Assembly: GCA_964534275.1 (NCBI GenBank) | Contig: CAZHQG010000003.1 | Coordinates: 144,573 to 208,572, forward strand | Direction of reading: 5' to 3' | From: HRBIN30 sp964534275 | GTDB taxonomy: Bacteria > Desulfobacterota > Binatia > HRBIN30 | Length of the DNA stretch: 64,000 bases | Shown: piece by piece, positions 1 through 8,840 of the stretch | Layout of the letters: each line of letters starts with the position of its first letter | Position numbering within the stretch: position 1 is the first letter of the stretch | Program-made: the position numbers and the translations under genes | Notes under the pieces: model-generated | What the model saw: only the letters and a program-made list of their open reading frames with translations | Databases searched by the model: none | What the model was told of the DNA's origin: nothing

Positions 1-175
1 CTGCCGCCAGCGTCTCGGGGGCGTTCGTGTATGCATAACGAAAACGCACCCCTTCTCGGGCAAGCTGGTGGAGAATCGGAAATTCCTCGGCGCAAACAAA
101 AGAGGCTTCGAACCAGTCGAAGGGGGCGCGGTCGAAGCACAGGACCAGAATGTTGTACTTTGGCAGCTTCGACAT
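1..175 (-). CDS. Sulfatase-like (alkaline-phosphatase superfamily) protein, N-terminal fragment
   Basis: The gene starts with ATG at 175 and runs off the left edge, so only about 58 residues are visible. The segment ILVLCFDRAPFDW looks like the first strand and metal-binding Asp of the alkaline-phosphatase superfamily, and REGVRFRYAYTNAP matches the following region of sulfatases. The catalytic site lies outside the window, so sulfatase and phosphotransferase cannot be told apart. Its start overlaps the stop of the metallo-beta-lactamase-fold gene as TGATG, which suggests coupled translation. It would be the third superfamily member in this polysaccharide locus. Confidence 0.6.
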   Translation of the reverse strand, partial: MSKLPKYNILVLCFDRAPFDWFEASFVCAEEFPILHQLAREGVRFRYAYTNAPETLAA

Positions 176-1440
176 CAGAGCTTACACAGCCAAGTCCAAA
201 ATTCTTTATTGTAACGGTCGGGGTTGCGCGCCAGACGAACGCGGAAAGAGAGCACCAAATCGTCCCAGATTCCGCCGCACGCCACACCCTGATACACCAG
301 CGTAGCCGGCCACTTGAGCCGCAGGTTCCACTGGTTCGGAACGCCCCGGTAAACCCAGTCTCGGTCGCGTGTGAAGTCGACCACCCAATCGCCCCCGTAA
401 GGGCCATCGACAACCCAGTGTGTAACAATGTTCACGCGCTTGGCGATCCCTGGGTCTTCGCGGAGCAACCCAGTGAAGTATTCGTAAAACCGATCGTACA
501 AATCTCGGGGTGCTTGCGGTTCGGCCGCAAAGCCAGCAGCAATTTTGTCCGCGTGTTGGCGGCTGAGTGCTTCGATGAGTTCCATTCGCCGGCTCCAATC
601 GGGCGCGGGCCTGTACCGCCGTAACGTACCGTCCGGCAACCAAACGTCCCCGGGGTTCATCTGGAGCCCTTCGATTTCTGGAGCTACGCGCGCGAGGCGT
701 TCAATGGCCTCGGCCGGCGTGTTGACGTAATTTGGCGTGTTCAAAAACAGCTGTTCCGGGGCGAGCAACGCATAGTTGCCCGCTGCCGGCACAGCTTGGC
801 GCGCCCGCAACAACCGGGCCCAACTCACGAACTCGTCGAGGTGCGCTTCCTTCGAGGCGCGCCAGCGCTCGATTTTGGATCCAAGCGGAAATTCGAAGCA
901 TCCTGGGTATTGGGAAGCACCCGTGAAGGTCAAAAAGGTAAGGTCGATGCGCTCTTCTCGCCCGAGGCGCTCGAGCGTTGCATCATCCAGGTGGCAGTCG
1001 TTCACGTTCAAAACCGTGGTGTCACGGTCCTTCACGAGAATCGCGCTGTCGTCCCACGGGCGGTCTGGCGGAATCAAGCGCACACTGAGTCCGCTGCCAT
1101 TCAAGCTGTAGGTTTGGCCGAATTCGAGCTCCTGAATGTCTGAAAACCCGAGAGCCCGAATCCGATCGTGAAACCGCCGCCGGCGGTAGCGTGCGATCAG
1201 AATTTTGGCCGATTTGTCGAGCTGCGAGAGGGAGGCCGGATCGAAGTGATCCGCGTGCTCGTGAGAAATGTAAATGTAGTCGATCGGGCCCAGATCGCGC
1301 GGAGTCACTTCGAGCGGCGGGAAATGCCACCAAGCGTTGTGGTACGCCGGGTCGGTGAGCCAGGGATCCATCAAGATCCGCGTTCCACCCGATTCCATGA
1401 GCATGCAGGCATGACCGATGTACGTCACTGTAATTGCCAT
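175..1440 (-). CDS. MBL-fold metallohydrolase
   Basis: A 421-aa cytoplasmic protein of the metallo-beta-lactamase fold. The metal motif HEHADH is at residues 60-65, preceded by the strand GPIDYIYIS, and a further His/Asp cluster NDCHLDDATL follows near residue 147. The length and the motif YIGHACMLM near the start recall the UlaG-like and CMP-sialate-hydroxylase-like branches, but no Rieske cluster is visible. A strong Shine-Dalgarno (GGAGGGG) precedes the ATG at 1440. It lies between a GT4 gene and a sulfatase-like gene, so a role in processing a sugar or phosphosugar is plausible but inferred. The substrate is unknown. Confidence 0.8.
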   Translation of the reverse strand: MAITVTYIGHACMLMESGGTRILMDPWLTDPAYHNAWWHFPPLEVTPRDLGPIDYIYISHEHADHFDPASLSQLDKSAKILIARYRRRRFHDRIRALGFSDIQELEFGQTYSLNGSGLSVRLIPPDRPWDDSAILVKDRDTTVLNVNDCHLDDATLERLGREERIDLTFLTFTGASQYPGCFEFPLGSKIERWRASKEAHLDEFVSWARLLRARQAVPAAGNYALLAPEQLFLNTPNYVNTPAEAIERLARVAPEIEGLQMNPGDVWLPDGTLRRYRPAPDWSRRMELIEALSRQHADKIAAGFAAEPQAPRDLYDRFYEYFTGLLREDPGIAKRVNIVTHWVVDGPYGGDWVVDFTRDRDWVYRGVPNQWNLRLKWPATLVYQGVACGGIWDDLVLSFRVRLARNPDRYNKEFWTWLCKL

Positions 1441-1452
1441 GGTCCCCTCCGA

Positions 1453-2610
1453 TTACGCCGCTAATTGTCTCGGGGCCGCCCTGACGTCGCGCGACTCCGC
1501 AAGTTCCACATATACTCGTTCCATTGCGCGCACCATCGAATGCGCCGAAAAGCGTTCCACGACCGTTTTCCGGCCGGCCTTCCCAAGTTCCTTCCAGCTT
1601 TCTCGCTGTTGCAGGACGCTTCCCAAGGCGCGCGCCAGCGCCTGCCAGTCTTTCGGAGGCACAAGCAAACCGGTCTTTCCAGACTCGATCACCTCTCCAG
1701 TCCCTCCCACATCGGTGGCCACAACTGGCTTTTCCATCGCGAGGGCTTCGAGCAGCGCATTGGACATTCCCTCATCGTGCGAGGACAAGACGTAAACGTC
1801 CATGGCCGCATACACTTGAGGCATATCCTGGCGGCGTCCTGCAAGGGTCAGCCGATCCGCAACTCCCGCATCCTGCACGATGGACCGAAACTCCCCCTGT
1901 TCTTGGACTTCGCCCACGATCAGCCCATGCACCCGCGGCTCGTACTGCGCCACAGCAGCAATCGCCCGCACGAATTCCTCCACGCCTTTACGGATTCGCT
2001 GGCGGGTCACCGTGCCTATCACGATGCGGTCCGGGGCAATTCCGAGGCGCTGCTTGTAGTCCTCTGGCGGTAGCGGAGAGAAACGCTCGGTATCGATTCC
2101 GCTCGGGATGACAAACATTTTTTCCCGTGGGCAGCCCTCGTGCTCGTGCACAAACTCGCGCACAGCAACGGCGTTCACCATGACTTTGTCCGCAAGGGCG
2201 TTGCCAATTTTCGCAGCCAGCAACTGGCCTCCGGACAACAAATGGCATCCTCGGGTGCTGCACAACACCACGGGGACTCGTGCCATGCGTGCAGCCACAC
2301 TGCCCACCAGGTTCGCGCGCAAGAGATAGTTGTGCACAATGACAGGCCGCTGATCTCGGAACACACGCGCGGTCGCCATGATGCGCCGTACCAAGTGCAT
2401 TCCCTGAAAACCCAGTTGTGCTGCCGGCGCAAATAGAGGAACGCCCAATGCGCGTACATCCTCGAGCAACGCACCCCTTCCGCTTAAACAAACAAGGATT
2501 GGCTCGAACCGCTCACGGTCGAGCAAACGAAGCACCTGCCGCAAATGAGTCTGGCTTCCCCCCACCACCATTTCGTTGATGACGTACGCGATGCGTATCG
2601 GTTGAGTCAT
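1453..2610 (-). CDS. Glycosyltransferase family 4 protein
   Basis: A 385-aa GT-B fold glycosyltransferase, expected to add a sugar from an NDP-sugar to a lipid-linked polysaccharide precursor on the cytoplasmic side. The N-terminal acceptor domain begins with IAYVINEMVVGGSQTHL, typical of GT4. The C-terminal donor domain has GTVTRQRIRKG and the EX7E-like stretch SHDEGMSNALLEALAMEKPVV, whose two Glu contact the donor. The start ATG at 2610 has a GGAG site. It lies 12 bp upstream of the MBL gene and is the last glycosyltransferase in the direction of transcription. Sugar specificity cannot be read from sequence. Confidence 0.9.
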   Translation of the reverse strand: MTQPIRIAYVINEMVVGGSQTHLRQVLRLLDRERFEPILVCLSGRGALLEDVRALGVPLFAPAAQLGFQGMHLVRRIMATARVFRDQRPVIVHNYLLRANLVGSVAARMARVPVVLCSTRGCHLLSGGQLLAAKIGNALADKVMVNAVAVREFVHEHEGCPREKMFVIPSGIDTERFSPLPPEDYKQRLGIAPDRIVIGTVTRQRIRKGVEEFVRAIAAVAQYEPRVHGLIVGEVQEQGEFRSIVQDAGVADRLTLAGRRQDMPQVYAAMDVYVLSSHDEGMSNALLEALAMEKPVVATDVGGTGEVIESGKTGLLVPPKDWQALARALGSVLQQRESWKELGKAGRKTVVERFSAHSMVRAMERVYVELAESRDVRAAPRQLAA

Positions 2611-2634
2611 GGCCTACTCCGCCACGGATAAGCA

Positions 2635-3498
2635 TCACGGCACGAGGGGGCCGTGATAGCCGAGATCCGGAGCAGAGCGATCTGGCGTACCATCGCTAAT
2701 GGCGCTCCGGCTGGAAAGAGCGAGAACGCGCACGTCCCCTGCTCCTCGGTCGCGTGCTGGACTCTGCGGCAACAACCGATACGCCCCGGCCGGCGGGCAA
2801 GCTGGTGGGGCATCGAGCTGCTCCGACGCGAACAACGGAGGATCCGAAAGTTCTCCTGGCCCCTGGGGACGCAGCTTCGGATACCCATCCAAGTTCAGGT
2901 TGAATCCCCATGGAATCGACCGTGCCGCACCGGCATACAGGAAGGCGCCCGGCCCATGGTTGCTGGCAATGATGTTGTTTGCCAGCCGCAGTTGCGGGTA
3001 AGGCCTGGTACGATCCACAGCCCACAGGCCGCCCTGACCGTTGCGTACGACGGTTGCATTCATAATTCGCACGTATCCGCTCCCGCGTCTTGGTGTCAAG
3101 CGCACTCCCCAGCCACCGTTGCCGCTTACCAAGTTGTCGATCAAATCCACTCCGCTCCCGGCACTCCAAATCCCCTCGGCTTCATTGCCGCAAAAGACAC
3201 TGTGTTGGATCCACGCGGAAGTGACGTTCGCAAGCACCCTCAGTCCGGAATTCCGCGCTCCGGTAATCCACACGCCATGAAGAACTGTGGGTCCGCGGAG
3301 GGTCAGCCCACGCTGGCCGCCGAAGTCCAGAACCACCGGACCAGCAGGGTCCCCGGTCAGCGCACCCGTCTCGTCGCCCCAAAGAATCGCAGTACGAGCT
3401 CCGGGCGCCGCGTCGCCGAACAACAGCGAGGATGTGCGGTACGTGCCGGGGCCGAGAACGACATATCCATCAGCAGTCAAAGCCAACGCTCGCTCCAA
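2635..3498 (-). CDS. Parallel beta-helix protein, C-terminal module (possibly frameshifted from its upstream partner)
   Basis: About 287 residues starting at a TTG codon, with no signal peptide of its own. It opens with a pectate-lyase-like entry (ADGYVVLGPGTY) followed by repeated short strands such as NSGLRVLANVTSAWIQHSVF and GSGVDLIDNLVSGNGGWGV, the pattern of a right-handed beta-helix (NosD/pectin-lyase-like). The first residues overlap the end of the neighbouring beta-helix gene in the -1 frame, and the same module entry (VIGPGTY) occurs in that neighbour. It therefore reads as the second half of a two-module secreted protein. Its role may be polysaccharide binding or trimming, which is inference. 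An independent gene is the alternative. Confidence 0.65.
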   Translation of the reverse strand: MERALALTADGYVVLGPGTYRTSSLLFGDAAPGARTAILWGDETGALTGDPAGPVVLDFGGQRGLTLRGPTVLHGVWITGARNSGLRVLANVTSAWIQHSVFCGNEAEGIWSAGSGVDLIDNLVSGNGGWGVRLTPRRGSGYVRIMNATVVRNGQGGLWAVDRTRPYPQLRLANNIIASNHGPGAFLYAGAARSIPWGFNLNLDGYPKLRPQGPGELSDPPLFASEQLDAPPACPPAGAYRLLPQSPARDRGAGDVRVLALSSRSAISDGTPDRSAPDLGYHGPLVP

Positions 3499-4463
3499 AA
3501 GTTCGCTTCGATCCGTGCTTCTCCGCGGACAGACACTTTAAAGGCGCTCTTGCCCGAGGCGGAAGTGGTATTGTTCTCCAGCAGCAAATGATTCAACGGT
3601 TCCGGGAAGCCTGCGTTTAGCGATTCCTCACCATTCGCTTCGAATGCATTCCTTGTGACCGCGACGGTGTCCGCCGCACGCACGAGAACGCCGGCCCCGA
3701 CATTCTGGGTGAACCGATTGTCCGAAATGATGGCCCCAACGACATTGGCAACGCTAAGCCCAGGACCATTGTTGCCTTCTATTTTCGAACGCCCCACGAC
3801 CACCTCAGCAGAACTCCCGTCTCCCTCCACGGCCACCCCGGCGGTCCCGTTTGTCGAAACGGTACATTCTTCCACACGGAGCGACCCAACGAGACCGCGG
3901 ACATCGATTCCACGCTTCGCGCTTCCCGAAGCGTTCAAGCGAACAAACGTGAGATTTCCGCTTGGGCGACCGTCGGGGCTCGGCCTTGCTTGAATCGCGG
4001 CATCGCTGCCGCCGACGATCTCAAGATCGGCAATCTCGACGAACTTCCGACCCAACAGGAGGAAGCCGGTCGTCGCTGGTGGGCGCGGTTCAATGCGCAC
4101 GGGCCCTGGCGGGTCGTTCGTCCGACGGCCGGTTGGGTCGCCGCGGAAGGCAATCGGGCGACCAAGTATGCCGTTGCGTGGAGAGCCCAGATTCCCCTCT
4201 GCGTACGTGCCCGGGCCGATGACAACCTCATCTCCCGGGTTATTGATTTTCGCTGCCGCGGCGGCAATCGAACGGAGCGCAGTGGCCGGAGTCAATCCGT
4301 CTGCATCGTCTCGTCCGCTTGCGCGAACGTAGTACGTCGCCGCCCAGGCGCATTGGGCGACGACCAAGTGCGCCACGAGAAACCCGCGGCACGCGGACCG
4401 ACACACGTGCAACGTTTTGGGTATGCTTCGCAAACGGAGCGCGGCTCGCAGACGAAGGCACAA
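3477..4463 (-). CDS. Secreted parallel beta-helix protein, N-terminal module
   Basis: About 328 residues. A hydrophobic segment GFLVAHLVVAQCAWA is followed by ATYYVRASGRDD, which looks like a signal peptide and cleavage site followed by the usual first strand of secreted beta-helix proteins. The body has the entry motif GDEVVIGPGTY and many short beta-helix rungs (for example GAIISDNRFTQNVGAGVLV). The start is uncertain: TTG at 4463 is the longest option and a GTG or another TTG closer to the signal peptide is possible. Translation stops at 3477 after EANFWSERWL, but a -1 shift at the TTTT run at 3497-3500 continues into a second matching module. Catalytic residues of polysaccharide lyases could not be identified. 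Confidence 0.7.
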   Translation of the reverse strand: MCLRLRAALRLRSIPKTLHVCRSACRGFLVAHLVVAQCAWAATYYVRASGRDDADGLTPATALRSIAAAAAKINNPGDEVVIGPGTYAEGNLGSPRNGILGRPIAFRGDPTGRRTNDPPGPVRIEPRPPATTGFLLLGRKFVEIADLEIVGGSDAAIQARPSPDGRPSGNLTFVRLNASGSAKRGIDVRGLVGSLRVEECTVSTNGTAGVAVEGDGSSAEVVVGRSKIEGNNGPGLSVANVVGAIISDNRFTQNVGAGVLVRAADTVAVTRNAFEANGEESLNAGFPEPLNHLLLENNTTSASGKSAFKVSVRGEARIEANFWSERWL

Positions 4464-4465
4464 GT

Positions 4466-4645
4466 TCAGAAGAGGGTGTAGATGAACGGCCCGAGCGCCG
4501 AGCTATGTGCGGTGACCATGAGGCCGCCAAATGCAAGCAGCACAACGACCATGGGGATCAGCCACCACAACTTGCGTTCCCACAAGAAACCAAGCAGCTC
4601 TCCAGCGATTCCAAGCCGACTCCTGAGTCCGGACGCGAGTTTCAT
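4466..4645 (-). CDS. DUF5989-family small membrane protein
   Basis: A 59-aa protein that I read directly from the minus strand. A central LWERKLWWLIPMVVVLLAF segment forms one membrane helix and the C-terminus ends SSALGPFIYTLF, which is the signature of DUF5989. Members of this family are typically found beside carbamoyltransferase and SGNH-hydrolase genes in polysaccharide loci, exactly as here. The gene lies 15 bp downstream of the SGNH gene and stops 2 bp before the beta-helix gene. Function is unknown; a membrane anchor or partner for the neighbouring modifying enzymes is inference. Confidence 0.85.
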   Translation of the reverse strand: MKLASGLRSRLGIAGELLGFLWERKLWWLIPMVVVLLAFGGLMVTAHSSALGPFIYTLF

Positions 4646-4660
4646 GGCCCAGTCTTTCTC

Positions 4661-5836
4661 CTACGAGAGCGGAAAATTTGCAAGTAGGAACTTGCGCATC
4701 TCCTCAGCAGCAAGCGCGTGCCCGGCTGCCGTCCAGTGGCCATCGTGCCAAAAGTGCAAAGGCTTTGCCCCGCGAGCGGCCGCCGCCCGAAACGCAGGAG
4801 ATAGGACTAAACACGGCACGCCAGACCGGCGACACCAGTCTTCCATCCACTTCTGCGGCTGATCGAGATCGAACTGCAAGTCGCGGGCAGTTGGGTACGC
4901 AGCCAGGATCTTTTCCCACGCCTCCGGGTACACCTGCTCCCGGCTCGACGCAATCACGACCCCAAACCGAGCCCCTAAAGCGCGTGCCATGCCAAGCATT
5001 TCCTCGAGCAATCCTTCGGTGCGCTGCCATGCCGTGCGCCAAACATCGTCTGGGGGCACTCGGTAAACCCCGAAGTCGACAGGCAGGCCATCGCGAACGC
5101 GCGGCCCAGGTGGAGGCGGCAATTGCACCACGCCAAGCTGTGCGAGCCAGTTTGCGACTAGCGGTTGCCGCACGAGCACAAGTTGGCGGAGATACACATA
5201 CGCTTTGGAGCGTGCCAGCACTCCGCCGCGCTTCTCGCGCTCCGGCTTGTTGGAGCGCACGTACAGGAGGCGGCCGCTGTCATCGTACACGGGGGGGAGA
5301 ACGTCTTCCAAATCCGGCGAATTATTCTTGATGTCGTTGCCGGGATAGAAGTGCAGGAGCACAATGTCGGGGTTGTACTTGGCACCTTCGTCACGTAACC
5401 ACAGCAGTTCGCTCGCTGTACCCCAACCGCTCACCCCTGCGCTAATCACTTCTACCCTCCGGTTTGCGCCAATGCCATCGAGCAGCGTTTCTAACCGCCG
5501 AGTGAACGTCTCTTCTAGGTGAACGTGCATGGCTTCCACAAAGGAGTCACCTAGCACCAGCACCCGCAAAACCCCTGGTGGCTTGTCATACGTATGGGGG
5601 ACATCCCGAAGCCCTTGTGGACTGATCGCCACCGGAACGACAAACTCCCGCTCCTCCTGCGTCCACCAACCCTGCTTTCCTGGGATCAGCTGTACACCTG
5701 TCTTCGGGTGTGGTCGCCAAAATCGATCAGGCACTAAGTGCAACACACGGACAAGGACTTCGAAGGCAGCAAGGGCCACCATCACCCCGGCCGCGGCTAA
5801 CACGAGGCCGCCCAAGATCTCGACTTTCCGGTTCAC
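4661..5836 (-). CDS. SGNH/GDSL hydrolase family protein, membrane anchored
   Basis: A 391-aa protein with an N-terminal membrane helix (residues about 8-28, GLVLAAAGVMVALAAFEVLV), so the catalytic domain probably faces the periplasm. The SGNH blocks are present: GDSF (block I), the Gly in AGVSGWGT (block II), PGND (block III) and DGHWTAAGH with the catalytic Asp/His pair (block V). Such proteins in polysaccharide loci act as O-acetylesterases or acyltransferase-like enzymes. The ATG overlaps the stop of the carbamoyltransferase gene by 4 bp, so the two are likely made together. Which ester it acts on is not known. Confidence 0.85.
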   Translation of the reverse strand: MNRKVEILGGLVLAAAGVMVALAAFEVLVRVLHLVPDRFWRPHPKTGVQLIPGKQGWWTQEEREFVVPVAISPQGLRDVPHTYDKPPGVLRVLVLGDSFVEAMHVHLEETFTRRLETLLDGIGANRRVEVISAGVSGWGTASELLWLRDEGAKYNPDIVLLHFYPGNDIKNNSPDLEDVLPPVYDDSGRLLYVRSNKPEREKRGGVLARSKAYVYLRQLVLVRQPLVANWLAQLGVVQLPPPPGPRVRDGLPVDFGVYRVPPDDVWRTAWQRTEGLLEEMLGMARALGARFGVVIASSREQVYPEAWEKILAAYPTARDLQFDLDQPQKWMEDWCRRSGVPCLVLSPAFRAAAARGAKPLHFWHDGHWTAAGHALAAEEMRKFLLANFPLS

Positions 5837-7611
5837 GGCTTCTTGATGATGGTCTGGCCAAGAACGAGCGCGTCCATCCCGCTACGAGAAAAGGTACGAA
5901 ACGCATTCGCTGGGGTCGTGACGATCGGTTCACCTTTCAAGTTAAAGGACGTGTTCATGACCACCGGTACGCCCGTCGCCTCTCCAAACCGCTCGATGAG
6001 CTTGTAATACAAGGGGCTTTCCGCACGGTGCACTGCCTGTAACCGCGCTGAGTGATCCACGTGCGTGATCGCTGGCACCACATCGCCCTTGCCATCTTTG
6101 ACTGGAACCACGTAGAGCATGAACCGGGCGGGATAGTGTTTGGGTGTCTCGGGAAGATCGAAGTACTGCTCCGCATGCTCGGCGAGCACCGACGGCGCAA
6201 ACGGTCGAAACGGCTCGCGAAACTTGATCTTAACGTTCACGATTTCCTTCATGTCTGCGCGTCGCGGATCAGCGAGAATGCTTCTGGCGCCGAGGGCGCG
6301 AGGGCCCCACTCGAAACGGCCCTGAAACCACCCGATCACGTGGCCCGCGAGTAACTCCTCCACGACGGCATCGACAAGACGGTCTTCATCTTCGTATGTC
6401 CGATAGGGCATCCCGCACGAGCGAGCAAAGTCGTTCATTTCTGCAGGCGAGAATTCTTGGCCCCAGTACGCATGTTGCATGACGAAGGTGCGGGGCTGCC
6501 CTAAAACTTGGTGCTGTGCGTACAGCGCCGCCCCGAGCGCACCCCCGCCATCCCCTGCTGCAGGCTGCACGAACACTTCACGAATCGGGGTCTCCCGAAT
6601 GATCCGGCCGTTCGCAACGCTGTTGAGAGCCACACCGCCCGCCAGGCACAGGCGCTCGAGTCCCGTTTGGCGGTGCAGCTCGCGAACCATTGTCAGCACG
6701 ATCTCCTCGGTCACCTTCTGGATGCTCGCAGCCACGTCTGCATAGTACTGGTTGCGCTCGGCCATCTCCTTGTAGTTCGCGGGTTTTGGCTCGAAATACG
6801 AGGGATATCCGGAACGCTCCGTGAAGAAGTGCCACGATGGATCGCGTGGCTCCCCGAACAAGTCGACAAACTTTTGATTGAACGTGTCCGTGGAAGAGTG
6901 ATGGAAGGAAAAATAGCTCATGTCGAGCCAAAAGCCCCCGTCACGATCGATCCGGACAAGCTTGTGAACCTTGTCCACGTACTTTGGCTCTCCGTAGGGC
7001 GCCATGCCCATGACTTTGTATTCGCCCTCGTTCACCTCGAAGCCCAAGAAGGCAGTAAACGCGCTGTACAAAAGCCCGACCGAGTGGGGAAACTGGATTT
7101 CGCGCAGCAACCGGATGCGATTTCCTTTGCCGACGCCCATGGTCGCTGTTGCCCACTCCCCGACCCCATCCACCGTCAAAATGGCTGCTTCTTCGAACGG
7201 TGAACAAAAGAAGGCGCTGGCTGCATGCGACAGATGATGCTCACTGAACAAGATTCGCTCTGCCGGCACTCCCAACTCTGCGCGGATCAGGTTCTTGATC
7301 CACAGCTTGTCCAGCAGCCAGGTACTCATTGCGTCGCCAAACACTTTCCATGTCTTCGGCACCGCTTGCAGAGCGGTCATCAGAATCCGTTCGAACTTCA
7401 CAAACGGCTTCTCGTAAAACACGACATAGTCGAGATCCTCGGCGCCGATACCCGCCGCCTCCAAACAAAACCGAATTGCCAACCGAGGAAAGTCGGAGTC
7501 ATGCTTTTTGCGACTGAAGCGTTCTTCCTCCGCAGCAGCGACCAACTGGCCGTCCACCAACAAGGCGGCAGCAGCATCGTGGTAGAAACAAGAAATTCCT
7601 AAGATGCGCAT
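5833..7611 (-). CDS. Carbamoyltransferase (NodU/CmcH/TobZ family)
   Basis: A 592-aa cytoplasmic enzyme of the O-carbamoyltransferase family, which makes carbamoyl adenylate from carbamoyl phosphate and ATP and transfers the carbamoyl group to a sugar or other hydroxyl. The N-terminal ASKHA/Kae1-like domain begins MRILGISCFYHDAAAALLVDG and contains the metal-binding-type HHLSHAASAF. The C-terminal YrdC-like-replacing domain includes RFEWGPRALGARSILADPR and EPFRPFAPSV, both hallmarks of the family. The length is typical. The start overlaps the upstream GT4 by 13 bp. It most likely carbamoylates a sugar residue of the exopolysaccharide (inference from context). Confidence 0.92.
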   Translation of the reverse strand: MRILGISCFYHDAAAALLVDGQLVAAAEEERFSRKKHDSDFPRLAIRFCLEAAGIGAEDLDYVVFYEKPFVKFERILMTALQAVPKTWKVFGDAMSTWLLDKLWIKNLIRAELGVPAERILFSEHHLSHAASAFFCSPFEEAAILTVDGVGEWATATMGVGKGNRIRLLREIQFPHSVGLLYSAFTAFLGFEVNEGEYKVMGMAPYGEPKYVDKVHKLVRIDRDGGFWLDMSYFSFHHSSTDTFNQKFVDLFGEPRDPSWHFFTERSGYPSYFEPKPANYKEMAERNQYYADVAASIQKVTEEIVLTMVRELHRQTGLERLCLAGGVALNSVANGRIIRETPIREVFVQPAAGDGGGALGAALYAQHQVLGQPRTFVMQHAYWGQEFSPAEMNDFARSCGMPYRTYEDEDRLVDAVVEELLAGHVIGWFQGRFEWGPRALGARSILADPRRADMKEIVNVKIKFREPFRPFAPSVLAEHAEQYFDLPETPKHYPARFMLYVVPVKDGKGDVVPAITHVDHSARLQAVHRAESPLYYKLIERFGEATGVPVVMNTSFNLKGEPIVTTPANAFRTFSRSGMDALVLGQTIIKKP

Positions 7612-8834
7612 GATCCTTGGCGCTCCTCTCCTAAGGCACGATACAATTGTTCGAACTCCGCGACGTGGCGTGCTAGACCAAAGCGCTCCTCGGTGGCCCG
7701 CCTCGCTTCCTCACCCATGGCAGTACGCACAGCGGTGTCGCCTAGCAGCGTCTCGATGGCGTCCGCCAGAGCGGCGGCATCTCCAGGAGGTACCAAAAGG
7801 CCCGTGCGGCCGTGCTCGATGAGCTCTGGCACTCCGCCGGCAGCGGACGCAACTACTGGCTTTCCGCACAACATCCCTTCCAGAATGACCCGTCCGAACG
7901 GTTCCGGCCGCACAGATGTGTGCACCACGACGTCCAGTGCGTGCATCACATCCGGTACATCGGTCCGAAATCCCGTCACGATGATCGCGTCGCCAAGCCG
8001 GAGCTCCCGCACTCGTGCGAGCAGCCGGTCGTAGTAACGTTGTCCAGCGCGGTGGACACCACCCACGATGACACCGCGCACCTCTGGGATGCGCTCGCGG
8101 ACCCTGGAAAGAGCATCGACAAACACAAGCTGCCCTTTCCATTCTTGGATGTTGCCGACCACTCCCGCAACAGGCGCGTGCGCCGGAATGCCCAACTCTC
8201 CACGTACGTCCTCCCGGCTGCGCCTCGGAACGAAATCAGCCGGATCCAGGGCATCATAAATCACCAACAATCTCTCGTGCGTGATGCCATGTTGGCGGCA
8301 GTGCTGCCGTACCGCCTCGGTCATACAAACAATTGCGGACGTACGCCCCGCGATCCACCGTTCTCGCGCACCGTATTTTTCGAAACCTTTTACGTGGCAA
8401 ACAACGGGAGTGCTTGTCAGCCAGCACGCCAACAAGGCATCGAAGTTCGCCCGCAGCCCGTTCCCGACGTGCACGACGTCAGGCCGAAAACTTCGCAACA
8501 CCTGGGCGATCCGGAACGCACTTGGCAGGTCTTCGATGAGCGTGGCTCCTGCAGTGCGGCCCGCATGCAAAACCGTTCGCAGTAGGCGCCAGCGGCGAGC
8601 GGCATGATAGCCATTGACGCGCTGCAGCGGATGCTCTTTGGGTAACCGCCGCCGCGCAACATGGAACACCGGCACACCCAGGGAGGCTAGCTGCGGCTCC
8701 AGCGCCTTTTTCTCGTAGAGCACCATCCCGAATTGATATCGCCCGCGATCAAATCCTCGGATCATGTGGTAGAGACCAGTGAGCGAGCCACCTACCACGC
8801 CGCCGCTCGATGCCTCTACGACGAGCACGCGCAT
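7599..8834 (-). CDS. Glycosyltransferase family 4 protein
   Basis: A 411-aa GT-B fold enzyme. The N-terminal domain starts MRVLVVEASSGGVVGGSLTG, with the Gly-rich acceptor loop. The C-terminal domain contains GVVGNIQEWKGQ and the donor-site block RPEPFGRVILEGMLCGKPVV, followed by GLLVPPGDAAALADAI. It is expected to extend the lipid-linked repeat unit at the inner membrane. It overlaps the carbamoyltransferase start and follows the HprK-like gene by only 6 bp. Donor and acceptor are unknown. Confidence 0.9.
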   Translation of the reverse strand: MRVLVVEASSGGVVGGSLTGLYHMIRGFDRGRYQFGMVLYEKKALEPQLASLGVPVFHVARRRLPKEHPLQRVNGYHAARRWRLLRTVLHAGRTAGATLIEDLPSAFRIAQVLRSFRPDVVHVGNGLRANFDALLACWLTSTPVVCHVKGFEKYGARERWIAGRTSAIVCMTEAVRQHCRQHGITHERLLVIYDALDPADFVPRRSREDVRGELGIPAHAPVAGVVGNIQEWKGQLVFVDALSRVRERIPEVRGVIVGGVHRAGQRYYDRLLARVRELRLGDAIIVTGFRTDVPDVMHALDVVVHTSVRPEPFGRVILEGMLCGKPVVASAAGGVPELIEHGRTGLLVPPGDAAALADAIETLLGDTAVRTAMGEEARRATEERFGLARHVAEFEQLYRALGEERQGSCAS

Positions 8835-8840
8835 CCTCGT

